Part shown: positions 8,420-15,248 of the stretch, one piece after another | How the letters are laid out: each line of letters begins with the position of its first letter | Position numbering within the stretch: position 1 is the stretch's first letter | From: a candidate division FCPU426 bacterium | Lineage (GTDB): Bacteria > Oederibacteriota > PGYV01 > Palsa-1178 | Direction: 5' to 3' | Length of the DNA: 21,528 nucleotides | NCBI GenBank assembly: GCA_003167475.1 | Contig: PMTB01000034.1 | Location: 1 to 21,528 of the forward strand | Position numbers and translations under genes: made by a program | Notes under the pieces: generated by a model | The model's input: only the letters and a program-made list of their open reading frames with translations | What the model was told of the DNA's origin: nothing | Databases searched by the model: none

Positions 8420-8434
8420 AGCGAAGTTTTTCAC

Positions 8435-8462
8435 TTGAAATATTTCACAAATCATATATTAT
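8435..8462 (+). promoter_or_regulatory. promoter of the phosphohexomutase gene
   Basis: TTGAAA (8435-8440), 16-base spacer, TATTAT (8457-8462); each box matches consensus at 5 of 6. Leader about 50 bases. Confidence 0.6.
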
Positions 8463-8520
8463 GGTACGCGCAAGGAATTTACATCCGGTTCATCATAATA
8501 TAATATCAGGAGGTATTTCA

Positions 8521-9948
8521 ATGGCAAACAAAGCGGACATTAAATTCGGGACATCGGGCTGGAGAGGCATAATAAGCGACGACTTCACTTTTGACAACGT
8601 TAAAACTGTGTGCCAGGCAATCGCCGACCATATAAAGACCAAAAAAGAACTTAAAGGCAAGCCGGTTATTATAGGAGGGGACGCGCGCTTCCTTTCTGAC
8701 AAATTCTCGCAGGCCGCGGCAGAGGTCATGGCCGGGAACTCGATCAAATCATTGCTTTGCGACAGGGACACGCCTACGCCCGTCATCGCGTACCAGATAC
8801 TCAGGAAAAAGGCGGCCGGAGGCATCAATTTCACGGCTTCGCACAATCCCCCGGAATATAACGGCCTGAAATTTTCCCCTTCATGGGGAGGCCCGGCCAC
8901 GCCGGAAGATACGGACGCTATAGAGGCCAATATAAGGAAAGTAAAGGCTGTTAAGACACTGGACAAGGAAACCGCGGAAAAACAGGGGCTGATAAAGATG
9001 TTTGACCCGTCGCAGGAATACCTCGACAGGATAAAACAGATAGTCGATTTTGGGGCCATAAAAAAGTCAAAATTAAAGATCATTGTCGACCCGCTTTTTT
9101 CCACCGGGCGAGGATATCTGGACAAGCTAATGGACGAAGCAGGGGCGAATATAAAGGTTATCAATGACAAAAAGGACGTGTTGTTCGGCGGGTTCCCGCC
9201 GGAGCCGGCCGAGAAAAACGTGCAGGACCTCATAATGATGGTAAAAAAGGAAAAGGCCATGCTCGGGGTCGCCACTGACGGAGACGCGGACAGGTACGGC
9301 ATCATAGATTCGGACGGGTCATACATACCGGCAAACAAGATACTGCCTTTGCTGCTTGATTACCTTGTAAAAACAAGGCCTGACTGGCATGGTTCCGTAG
9401 TTCGTTCAGTCGCGACATCACATATGATAGACAAGGTGGCCAAACTGCATCACCTGACCCTGCGCGAGACACCGGTCGGGTTCAAGTTCATAGGCGAGAT
9501 AATGACAAAAGAGGACATCATAATAGGCGGCGAAGAGTCAAACGGCCTTACCGTATACAGGCACGTGCCGGAAAAAGACGGCATCATAGCCTGCCTGCTG
9601 GTCGCGGAAATGGTCGCAAAGACAAAAAAGAATTTAAGGACGCTCCTTAAGGAACTTGAGGAAAAGACAGGCCCGTTCTTTAACAACAGGAAGAATTTTA
9701 AGCTTAGCGAAGCCAAAAAAACCGCGCTCGTGAAGAAACTCAAGGCCGGCAAAATATCAAAAATAGGGAAATATGAGGTACTGAAAACCATCACAATTGA
9801 CGGTTTTAAATACATGCTCGGTGAAGACACCTGGATCATGACGAGGTTCTCGGGAACGGAGCCCATAGTGAGGCTTTACGGCGAGGCAAAGGATGAGAAA
9901 ACCCTGGATGACATCATGGCTGAGGGCGAAAAACTGGTAAATCAGTAG
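8521..9948 (+). CDS. phosphoglucomutase/phosphomannomutase family enzyme
   Basis: 475-residue alpha-D-phosphohexomutase that moves phosphate between C6 and C1 of a hexose through a phosphoserine. All four active-site loops are present: FTASHNPPEYNG with catalytic Ser107; the Mg-binding DGDADRYG (253-260); the sugar-specificity loop GGEESNG (336-342), whose E-E-S-N-G form suits glucose/mannose sugars; and the phosphate-binding TRFSGTEPIVRLYG (441-454). The early TSGWRG (11-16) is also typical of the family. Whether the main substrate is glucose- or mannose-phosphate cannot be settled. ATG 8521 is preferred over an in-frame upstream start at 8461 because AGGAGG lies just before it and the -10 box overlaps the other candidate. 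It likely feeds polysaccharide or glycan precursor pathways, which fits the divergent DUF2723 gene. Confidence 0.9.
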   Translation: MANKADIKFGTSGWRGIISDDFTFDNVKTVCQAIADHIKTKKELKGKPVIIGGDARFLSDKFSQAAAEVMAGNSIKSLLCDRDTPTPVIAYQILRKKAAGGINFTASHNPPEYNGLKFSPSWGGPATPEDTDAIEANIRKVKAVKTLDKETAEKQGLIKMFDPSQEYLDRIKQIVDFGAIKKSKLKIIVDPLFSTGRGYLDKLMDEAGANIKVINDKKDVLFGGFPPEPAEKNVQDLIMMVKKEKAMLGVATDGDADRYGIIDSDGSYIPANKILPLLLDYLVKTRPDWHGSVVRSVATSHMIDKVAKLHHLTLRETPVGFKFIGEIMTKEDIIIGGEESNGLTVYRHVPEKDGIIACLLVAEMVAKTKKNLRTLLKELEEKTGPFFNNRKNFKLSEAKKTALVKKLKAGKISKIGKYEVLKTITIDGFKYMLGEDTWIMTRFSGTEPIVRLYGEAKDEKTLDDIMAEGEKLVNQ

Positions 9949-9976
9949 AATCGTTTTGAACATGCGTAAAGTTTTT

Positions 9977-10122
9977 AAGCCAAAAGCCAAAAGACAAAAG
10001 TAAAGGAAATGCAAGTAAGAAATAAGTTGATAAGTAAAGCCGGCAATTTAAATCGAAACGAGTGCCTCACTTTAAAACTTAATACCTTTATAACTTAACT
10101 TTTGTCTTTTGGCTTTTGGCTT
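9977..10122. repeat. 25-bp perfect inverted repeat with 96-base interior
   Basis: Arms 9977-10001 and 10098-10122 are exact reverse complements (AAGCCAAAAGCCAAAAGACA continued by AAAGT). The interior has no ORF. It follows the phosphohexomutase stop by 28 bases. It may be a non-coding mobile element (MITE-like) or a large stem-loop in the transcript; no target-site duplication was recognised. Confidence 0.65.
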
Positions 10123-10359
10123 TTTGCTTGACAACTAAAGGCCGGATTCTTTCAACTTTAGTTTCTTATCTCGGCAACCCAACCCGCCATACAACAACCA
10201 AAACCCGAAGTTTTACATAACACTGTTAGCTTTAACTTACTGTGTATAATATGTGGAAAAAATGTCAATAAAAACTTATAAAAACACGCAAAAAGTGAAA
10301 AAAAGTGAAAGAAAACGAACAAAACACAGCTCAATCACCTTTGTGGATGACTAATATCA
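10123..10359. other. gene-free AT-rich stretch with DnaA-box-like sites
   Basis: No ORF with a ribosome site was found. It holds an 8-bp stem (AACTAAAG 10133-10140 with CTTTAGTT 10156-10163), and three sites in one orientation: TGTGTATAA (10241-10249, exact match to the DnaA consensus TGTGNATAA), TGTGGAAAA (10252-10260) and TGTGGATGA (10342-10350), each of the last two with one mismatch. Between them is a very A-rich strand with the direct repeat AAAAAGTGA. The first site also overlaps a TATAAT. Confidence 0.4.
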
Positions 10360-10387
10360 TTGACAAAAAAAATAAAATCCGTATACT
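10360..10387 (+). promoter_or_regulatory. strong sigma70-type promoter upstream of a Lys-rich mini-ORF
   Basis: TTGACA (10360-10365), a perfect -35, 16-base spacer, TATACT (10382-10387, 5 of 6). Transcription would begin near 10394 and run through the 12-codon ORF to the terminator at 10552-10594, giving an RNA of about 200 bases. Confidence 0.7.
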
Positions 10388-10431
10388 ACATATAGTTGCA
10401 GAAAGGTTAGCCGGACACAAGAGACATAAAA

Positions 10432-10446
10432 AAGCCTCAAAGGCTT
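10432..10446. terminator. small hairpin in the leader of the mini-ORF
   Basis: AAGCCT-CAA-AGGCTT, a 6-bp stem. On the plus strand it lies in the 5' leader with no U-run after the stem. On the minus strand it is followed by TTTTTT, so it could stop antisense transcription, although no minus-strand gene needs it. Confidence 0.35.
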
Positions 10447-10478
10447 AAAAATCTAGAACTGGAAGGGGTGATATTCAC

Positions 10479-10517
10479 ATGGCAAAGAAAAAAGCAGCAA
10501 AAAAGAAAAAAAAATAA
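10479..10517 (+). CDS. 12-residue Lys/Ala peptide MAKKKAAKKKKK
   Basis: A complete short ORF of 12 codons, ATG to TAA, too short for routine gene callers. Support: a strong promoter 92 bases upstream, and GGGGTGAT ending 6 bases before the ATG, which pairs well with the 3' end of 16S rRNA. Eight of 12 residues are lysine. It ends 34 bases before a strong terminator, so it is the only candidate coding part of a ~200-base transcript. A nucleic-acid-binding micropeptide is possible; so is a leader peptide whose lysine codons sense charged tRNA. The downstream gene, ftsK, has its own promoter, which argues against simple attenuation. Its first codons resemble those of ftsK (MAKKSATKKG). Confidence 0.45.
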   Translation: MAKKKAAKKKKK

Positions 10518-10551
10518 GACGTTACATGGAACCAGCAAAAGGGGTAACATC

Positions 10552-10594
10552 AAAAACAACGTGGAGCCGTTAAAAAGTTCCACGTTGTTTTTTT
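10552..10594 (+). terminator. strong intrinsic terminator after the mini-ORF
   Basis: 14-bp perfect stem (10552-10565 with 10579-10592) around a 13-base loop, followed by a run of seven T (10588-10594) that partly forms the stem. The left arm starts with five A, so it can work on the minus strand too. Confidence 0.85.
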
Positions 10595-10640
10595 ATGTAA
10601 GGTATCCTTTTTTGCCGGAGCAAAAAAGGATACCTTACAT
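10595..10640. repeat. 21-bp perfect hairpin with CGGA loop
   Basis: Arms 10595-10615 and 10620-10640 are exact complements with a 4-base loop CGGA. It starts directly after the T-run of the preceding terminator. It has no U-run after it on either strand, so it is not a standard terminator. Confidence 0.75.
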
Positions 10641-10709
10641 AGTTAAAAAATAAGCAATGGGAATAATGGTATGGGGATATAGCGAAACAAAACAAGCAAA
10701 ACTACCTTC

Positions 10710-10738
10710 TTGACAAGCAGTATCGCAAGGTTTAAACT
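10710..10738 (+). promoter_or_regulatory. ftsK promoter
   Basis: TTGACA (10710-10715), 17-base spacer, TAAACT (10733-10738, 4 of 6). The leader to the ATG at 10782 is about 37 bases and contains AAGGAG. Confidence 0.6.
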
Positions 10739-10781
10739 CTTGTGGTCTTATAAGAACAGTCCTTATTACAAGGAGTAAAAC

Positions 10782-13154
10782 ATGGCAAAGAAAAGCGCGA
10801 CAAAAAAAGGGAAAACAAAAGAAGTAAAGAACAACAATGAGGTCTTCAACGGTTTTGGCCTCCTTATAATAGGCCTTCTTGTCCTGCTTTCCTTCATATC
10901 CGTAAACGATAAAAATATGCTCGGTATTGTCGGCGAGGTCATATCCAGGTCCTTCTATTTTCTCATAGGCAAGACCGCCTATATAATCCCTTTCATAATA
11001 GGTTTTTTCGGGCTTAATGTGCTCAAGAAAAACAAGGAAAACCACGAGGCCGGAATACTGCTTGGATTCATACTTTTAGGCGCCGGCATTTCCATGCTGC
11101 TTGCCCTGATATTCAGCAAGCCCGAGAACGAGGTTTTCAGGCTGGCAAAGGTCGGCGTGTTCTACGGATCAAAGGAAATGATAGCGTTCTGGGGCAAGAC
11201 CCCGGAAATGCTCAGGATATTTGACCAGGACGCCAAATTCTATACGGGCGGTATATTCGGCAAGCTCTCCGCCAAGTTTATGGCGCAGTGGTTCAATACG
11301 GTCGGCGCATATATCACGGCAATTATCATAATGGTAGTTTCCATAGTGCTTCTCGGCAAGGAAAAACTCCTGATAGCGGTGTGGCAGATTACCTCAGAGG
11401 GTTTCAGGCAGGCATATAAAGCATTCGCGTACGCGGGAGCGGTGCTTTTTGGGTCGCTTAAGGAGACGGCGGAAAAAGTAAAGGAAGAAACAGGTAAAAA
11501 CAGGGAAAAAGAAGGCAGTGAAAAAAAGGCAAAACTTTTAAAAGACGATAAAAAAACAAAAGAAGATTTAAAAAAGAAAGTTGATAAGGAAGACGAAGAG
11601 GAAGCAGAAGCAGAAACTGAGGAAGCGAAGCCGAAGAAAAAAGAAAAACTTACAATAACAAAGTCGCAGGACGCGGTGAAAAAGCCCGGCGCCACGCAGG
11701 CTGTTATAATGAAAGGCGACTACACCCTGCCGCCGACGTCGCTTTTAAAATCCGAAAAACCCGCGGTTGAGGAAAAAGAATATGACTACGCTGCAGACGC
11801 GGTCAGGCTCAAAAAAACCCTGTCGGACTTCGGGATAGAAGCCGAGATAGTGAATGTGGTGGACGGCCCCGTCATATCACGTTTTGACCTGGAACTTGCC
11901 ACGGGCGTAAAAGTCGCGAAGGTTGAGAACCTGGCGGCAGACATAGCGCTCGCCATGAAAGTCGAGATGGTCAGGGTGGCCGCGGTTCCGGGAAAATCAC
12001 TGCTTGGAATAGAAGTGCCGAAGATTGACAAGAAAACAATATATCTTAAAGAGCTTATAGAGGACGACCTGTTCACGGGTTCGGCCTCGCTTTTGACCCT
12101 TGCCATAGGCAGGGACTTATCCGGCAAGCCCATAATAGCCAGGCTCGAGGAAATGCCGCACCTTATGATAGCCGGTTCCACGGGCGCGGGCAAATCAGTC
12201 TGCATAAATTCAATAATCACTTCCATATTATTCAAGGCTTCGCCTGATGAGGTGAAGCTCTTATTGGTCGACCCGAAAAAAGTCGAATTGACCCAGTACA
12301 ACGACATGCCTCATCTCATGGCTCCTGTAATTACGGACCCAAAGCACGCGGCTTATGTTTTAAAGCGCCTCGTGGCGGAGATGAAAAGCAGGTATGACCT
12401 GCTATCGGCCGAGGGCGCGCAGAACATAGAGATATATAACAGGAAGATAATGGAGTTTAACGAAGACATCAGGAAGGACCCCGATGTGCAGCCCGAGGAT
12501 TTCAAAAAATCCCTGCCGTTCATCGTGCTCATCATAGACGAGCTTGCCGATCTTATGACCATGGCAAAACAGAGCGTGGAAGAATCATTGCAGCGCCTGG
12601 CACAGCTGGCGCGTGCCGTTGGTATACATATCATCCTGGCAACGCAAAGGCCGTCCGTGGACGTCATCACCGGCGTTATCAAGGCGAACTTCCCCTCCAG
12701 GATAGCCTTCAAGGTAAAGTCCCAGATAGACTCGCGCACCATTCTTGACACAAAAGGCGCCGAGGCCCTGCTGGGCAAGGGCGACATGCTTTATAATCCC
12801 GCAAACCTGGTAAAACCGATCAGGGGACAGGCCGCCTTCGTCCGCGACGAGATACCAAAAATAGTTTCATATATAAAGAAACAACGAAAGGTGGAGTTTT
12901 CAGACGAGTTCAATGTCAGGGAAGAGGATATGCCCACCCAGAACGGCTTTTCAGACGACGAGGGCGTGGACCCGGATATATTCAAGCGCGCCTGCGACCT
13001 GGCGAAAGACAAAGGCAAGATCTCGACGTCGTTCCTGCAGCGCAAGATGGGCATAGGCTACTCAAAGGCCGCGCGCATAATAGACGCGCTGGAAGACAAG
13101 GGGCTTATAACATCGGCCGACGGGAACAAACCCAGGGAGTGGAAGGGCGAATAA
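10782..13154 (+). CDS. ftsK: DNA translocase FtsK/SpoIIIE
   Basis: 790-residue membrane-anchored, ATP-driven double-stranded DNA pump that clears chromosome termini from the division septum. Residues 22-112 and 172-192 hold four hydrophobic helices. A highly charged linker follows (about 228-300, Lys/Glu runs), shorter than in E. coli. The motor contains Walker A GSTGAGKS (465-472), Walker B IVLIIDE (581-587) and the conserved ATQRPSVDVITG (620-631). The C-terminal winged-helix gamma domain (about 729-787, FLQRKMGIGYSKAARIIDAL) is the part that reads polar KOPS sequences and contacts XerD in known FtsK proteins. AAGGAG sits 7 bases before the ATG. It is monocistronic: own promoter, strong terminator after it. 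Confidence 0.95.
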   Translation: MAKKSATKKGKTKEVKNNNEVFNGFGLLIIGLLVLLSFISVNDKNMLGIVGEVISRSFYFLIGKTAYIIPFIIGFFGLNVLKKNKENHEAGILLGFILLGAGISMLLALIFSKPENEVFRLAKVGVFYGSKEMIAFWGKTPEMLRIFDQDAKFYTGGIFGKLSAKFMAQWFNTVGAYITAIIIMVVSIVLLGKEKLLIAVWQITSEGFRQAYKAFAYAGAVLFGSLKETAEKVKEETGKNREKEGSEKKAKLLKDDKKTKEDLKKKVDKEDEEEAEAETEEAKPKKKEKLTITKSQDAVKKPGATQAVIMKGDYTLPPTSLLKSEKPAVEEKEYDYAADAVRLKKTLSDFGIEAEIVNVVDGPVISRFDLELATGVKVAKVENLAADIALAMKVEMVRVAAVPGKSLLGIEVPKIDKKTIYLKELIEDDLFTGSASLLTLAIGRDLSGKPIIARLEEMPHLMIAGSTGAGKSVCINSIITSILFKASPDEVKLLLVDPKKVELTQYNDMPHLMAPVITDPKHAAYVLKRLVAEMKSRYDLLSAEGAQNIEIYNRKIMEFNEDIRKDPDVQPEDFKKSLPFIVLIIDELADLMTMAKQSVEESLQRLAQLARAVGIHIILATQRPSVDVITGVIKANFPSRIAFKVKSQIDSRTILDTKGAEALLGKGDMLYNPANLVKPIRGQAAFVRDEIPKIVSYIKKQRKVEFSDEFNVREEDMPTQNGFSDDEGVDPDIFKRACDLAKDKGKISTSFLQRKMGIGYSKAARIIDALEDKGLITSADGNKPREWKGE

Positions 13155-13181
13155 TTAAAATTACAAATTAAAGCAGATATA

Positions 13182-13213
13182 AACAAAAGCGCGGTGAAAG
13201 CCGCGCTTTTGTT
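13182..13213 (+). terminator. ftsK terminator
   Basis: 13-bp stem (13182-13194 with 13201-13213), GC-rich inside and ending TTTTGTTGTTT, with a 6-base loop TGAAAG. Confidence 0.85.
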
Positions 13214-13225
13214 GTTTAAAACCAA

Positions 13226-13255
13226 CAGCGGGCGGACCTATGTGTCCGCCCGCTG
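13226..13255. repeat. single palindromic repeat unit (hairpin)
   Basis: 12-bp stem CAGCGGGCGGAC / GTCCGCCCGCTG with a 6-base loop, right after the ftsK terminator. The outer CAGCGGG and inner GACC resemble the reversed first hairpin of the element at 20789-20882, so it is probably a half-element of the same family. Confidence 0.55.
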
Positions 13256-13259
13256 CAGG

Positions 13260-13306
13260 CTTTTACAGCCGTAAAAGTTGAACCAATCCCATAATAGTGC
13301 TATAAT
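13260..13306 (+). promoter_or_regulatory. promoter of the hydrolase gene with adjoining hairpin
   Basis: TTGAAC (13278-13283, 5 of 6), 17-base spacer, TATAAT (13301-13306). A 7-bp inverted repeat, CTTTTAC-agcc-GTAAAAG (13260-13277), directly abuts the -35 and could be an operator. Confidence 0.7.
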
Positions 13307-13357
13307 GACTTTAAGGGACGAGGATCCCAAGTTCCTACATCAAAGCGGAGGTGTTTT

Positions 13358-14176
13358 ATGCTGCTTAACAAGAACGGGGTTTACTACAGGAAATGGGCGG
13401 CTTCAAACGCGAAGGCCGTGGTTTTATCAGTGCACGGCATGGGCGCGCAGTCCGAGCGGAACACTGACATGGCCGCCTTCCTTAAAATAAAAAAAATCTC
13501 CACCTACGCCATAGAACTCCGGGGTTACGGCGAACTGGCCCAAAAACCGGGTTATGTGAAGTCCATGAAGGTTTATTCCGGGGATATAGCGATACTCAAA
13601 GAAATAATAAAATCCGAGAACAAAGGAAAACCCATATTCCTGCTGGGCGAATCCATGGGCGGGGTAATATCGCATATTACGGTGCTTGATCATGACAAAG
13701 ATTACGCAGGGCTCATAGAGATAGTGCCGGTTTACCTTGATAATATGAAGATGAGCGTAATGCAAAAAGTTGCCATAGCGGCAGCCGGGATATTCAGCCC
13801 GGAGAAACCCATCACCATGCCGTTTAAGACAGAGCAGCTGACAAGGGACTTAGGCATGGTAAAAAAATTAAACAATGACAAAAGAGAGATAAAAACAGCC
13901 TCGGCAGGCCTGCTGGTGAGCATGCTCCTGAATCAGTTGAGGGCGATAGGCAAACCCAAAGGCATCAAGATCCCGGTCCTGTTCCTGCTGGCAGGCAAGG
14001 ACATGCTGGGTGACGTGAAGTTCACCATGAATTTCTACAACAAACTCGAGGCGGATAAGGAAATGAAATTGTATGAGGATTCATACCATTCGTTGACAAT
14101 AGAAAAGAACAGAAAGGAAGTTTTTAAGGATATATACGAGTGGATAGAAAAGAAAATGCCGGTGAAAAAGGTTTAA
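13358..14176 (+). CDS. alpha/beta hydrolase, lysophospholipase-like (S33 type)
   Basis: 272-residue serine hydrolase without a signal peptide or membrane segment, so cytoplasmic. The nucleophile elbow GESMGG places Ser99; Asp215 (AGKD, 212-215) and His244 (YHSL) complete a triad in the expected order. VHGMGAQSERN (25-35) forms the oxyanion loop, and AIELRGYGEL (51-60) matches the conserved strand and turn of the monoacylglycerol lipase/lysophospholipase group. A lid region lies at about 130-200. An esterase or lipase activity is a family-level expectation; the substrate is unknown. GGAGGTG lies 5-6 bases before the ATG. It has its own promoter and converges on the receiver gene. Confidence 0.8.
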   Translation: MLLNKNGVYYRKWAASNAKAVVLSVHGMGAQSERNTDMAAFLKIKKISTYAIELRGYGELAQKPGYVKSMKVYSGDIAILKEIIKSENKGKPIFLLGESMGGVISHITVLDHDKDYAGLIEIVPVYLDNMKMSVMQKVAIAAAGIFSPEKPITMPFKTEQLTRDLGMVKKLNNDKREIKTASAGLLVSMLLNQLRAIGKPKGIKIPVLFLLAGKDMLGDVKFTMNFYNKLEADKEMKLYEDSYHSLTIEKNRKEVFKDIYEWIEKKMPVKKV

Positions 14177-14204
14177 TAAGTTGATCAAGGGGGCTTCGTT
14201 AGAA

Positions 14205-14298
14205 CAAAGACCGCAACCTAAAGGTTGCGCCTACATAACCAAGAACGAATCAAACCGATTTTGTTTGTGTAGCCGCGACCTTTAGGTTGCGGACTTTG
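14205..14298. repeat. composite palindromic repeat between convergent genes
   Basis: Two 31-base arms (14205-14235 and 14268-14298) are inverted copies with three mismatches, and each arm is itself a hairpin built on CAACCT...AGGTTG. The inner edges are CTACA and TGTAG. It lies between the hydrolase (+) and the receiver gene (-) and may act as terminator for both. Confidence 0.75.
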
Positions 14299-14311
14299 AT
14301 TTTAGGGAAGG

Positions 14312-14719
14312 TTATTTATTCTTCTGCTGCTGCATCTTTTTTCGCATTTCCATCCGTTCAAAAAGCTCGTCAACTTTTTTCTCCAGTTTTGTAGGCGAAA
14401 ACGGCTTTGTTATATACTCAAATCCCCCGACCTTGATGCCCTGCTCTATGTCCGAAAGGGCTGTTTTCGCGGATAAAAATATTATGGGCGGGTTTGAGGG
14501 AGTATGGGTCTTATGAAGCTGTTTTACAGCCTCAAAGCCGTCCATCTCGGGCATCATGACATCCATGATGACAAGGTCCGGGTTGCGGCTCTCTATCAGG
14601 GCAAGCGCTTCCTTGCCGTTCTTCGCGGTTATGACGTCAAACTTGACATCCAGTGAATCTTTTATCGCGGATAATATGGCTGGTTCGTCGTCCACGGCCA
14701 GTATGAGTTTTTTTGCCAT
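14312..14719 (-). CDS. stand-alone CheY-like response regulator receiver
   Basis: 135 residues forming only a receiver domain. The acidic pair is Asp10-Asp11 (AVDDEP), the phosphorylated Asp is D53 (VIMDVMMPEMDG), the switch residue is Ser83 (FLSAK) and the invariant Lys is K105 (TKPFSP). A Gln/Lys-rich tail follows (about 123-135). There is no output domain and no kinase gene in the window. ATG 14719 is chosen over the in-frame ATG at 14734 because GGAGG lies 7-8 bases upstream of it. The gene begins one base after the stop of the DUF1667 gene (TAA-A-ATG), so translation is coupled. A link between phosphorelay signalling and glycerol-3-phosphate oxidation is inferred from that coupling. Confidence 0.9.
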   Translation of the reverse strand: MAKKLILAVDDEPAILSAIKDSLDVKFDVITAKNGKEALALIESRNPDLVIMDVMMPEMDGFEAVKQLHKTHTPSNPPIIFLSAKTALSDIEQGIKVGGFEYITKPFSPTKLEKKVDELFERMEMRKKMQQQKNK

Positions 14720-14720
14720 T

Positions 14721-15089
14721 TTAAATACCTCCATGTATTGAGCGGCTTGCTATTACATTTATACCCGTTCCCAAAGCGTTTGCAAGGACTATCTGGTTTA
14801 TCTCCACCGGGGCATTCAACTTTATGCCCCGAAGCGCCGCCGCAAGTTCCATCACCCTGTCCTTTGGCACGGGTTTCTCGCTCCAGACAGGGCACAAAGG
14901 ATGCGTGCCGCCCTCGACCATGACAGTCGTGGTAAGCGTGCGCCGCGGGTCCGATATCTCCTGCTTTACATACTCGGGCCCGAGTTTGCAGGAATTGCCC
15001 GTAAGTTCCGTGATAACGCCGTGCCCGTCAAGCGTGGTTATAATCTCGCAGCCCTGCGGGCAGCGTATGCAGATGAATTTTCGTTCCAT
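14721..15089 (-). CDS. DUF1667 Cys-motif protein of the glycerol-3-phosphate oxidation cluster
   Basis: 122 residues. The N-terminus has CIRCPQGCEI (Cys 7, 10, 14) and GNSCKLGPEY (Cys 34), the four-cysteine signature of DUF1667, likely binding a metal or Fe-S cluster. In Thermotoga and many clostridia this family is encoded beside a GlpA-type dehydrogenase and an FAD/NAD oxidoreductase, the same partners as here, so it is probably the small electron-transfer or structural subunit of that complex (inference). AAGGAG precedes the ATG by about 5 bases. Unlike the usual order, a methyltransferase gene separates it from the oxidoreductase. It is directly followed by the receiver gene. Confidence 0.85.
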   Translation of the reverse strand: MERKFICIRCPQGCEIITTLDGHGVITELTGNSCKLGPEYVKQEISDPRRTLTTTVMVEGGTHPLCPVWSEKPVPKDRVMELAAALRGIKLNAPVEINQIVLANALGTGINVIASRSIHGGI

Positions 15090-15115
15090 AAAGCTCCTTT
15101 TGTCAGTCTCTTAAT

Positions 15116-15234
15116 TAGAGAGGGGCTTCCGTCTTCGCTAAAGCTTCGACGGACAAGTCGTCCCCTCTCGCCGCGGGGGTTTAAAACCCAGCGGTTGAAG
15201 CCGGCTGAGAGAGGCAGCAAGCAGCCTCTCTACG
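15116..15234. repeat. composite palindromic repeat, methyltransferase/DUF1667 gap
   Basis: First hairpin GAGAGGGG / CCCCTCTC (15118-15125 with 15162-15169) encloses a second nested stem TCCGTC / GACGGA. A core CCGCGGGGGTTTAAAACCC follows. The second hairpin is AGAGAGGC / GCCTCTCT (15208-15215 with 15224-15231). The edges are TTAG and CTACG. It fills most of the gap between the two genes. Confidence 0.75.
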
Positions 15235-15248
15235 CGATCCGAAAATAA

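Noticed and set aside
8493..9338. 281-codon open frame antisense to the phosphohexomutase
   Set aside because: The plus-strand protein has all active-site motifs; the antisense frame is Ser/Phe-rich shadow translation and its start has no ribosome site.
9962..10003. 13-codon basic ORF MRKVFKPKAKRQK after the phosphohexomutase
   Set aside because: No ribosome site or promoter; it is the inverted-repeat arm read as protein.
10133..10200. Stem plus CGGCAACCC considered as a riboswitch
   Set aside because: No full aptamer consensus could be matched and no gene with a fitting function follows in the same transcript.
10468..10653. 61-codon frame over the Lys-rich mini-ORF region
   Set aside because: It runs through the terminator and the 21-bp hairpin; the 12-codon frame fits the ribosome site better. 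Kept only as a possible frameshift product.
14901..15248. 115-codon plus-strand frame over DUF1667 start and repeat
   Set aside because: It crosses the start of the DUF1667 gene and a palindromic repeat and has no ribosome site.
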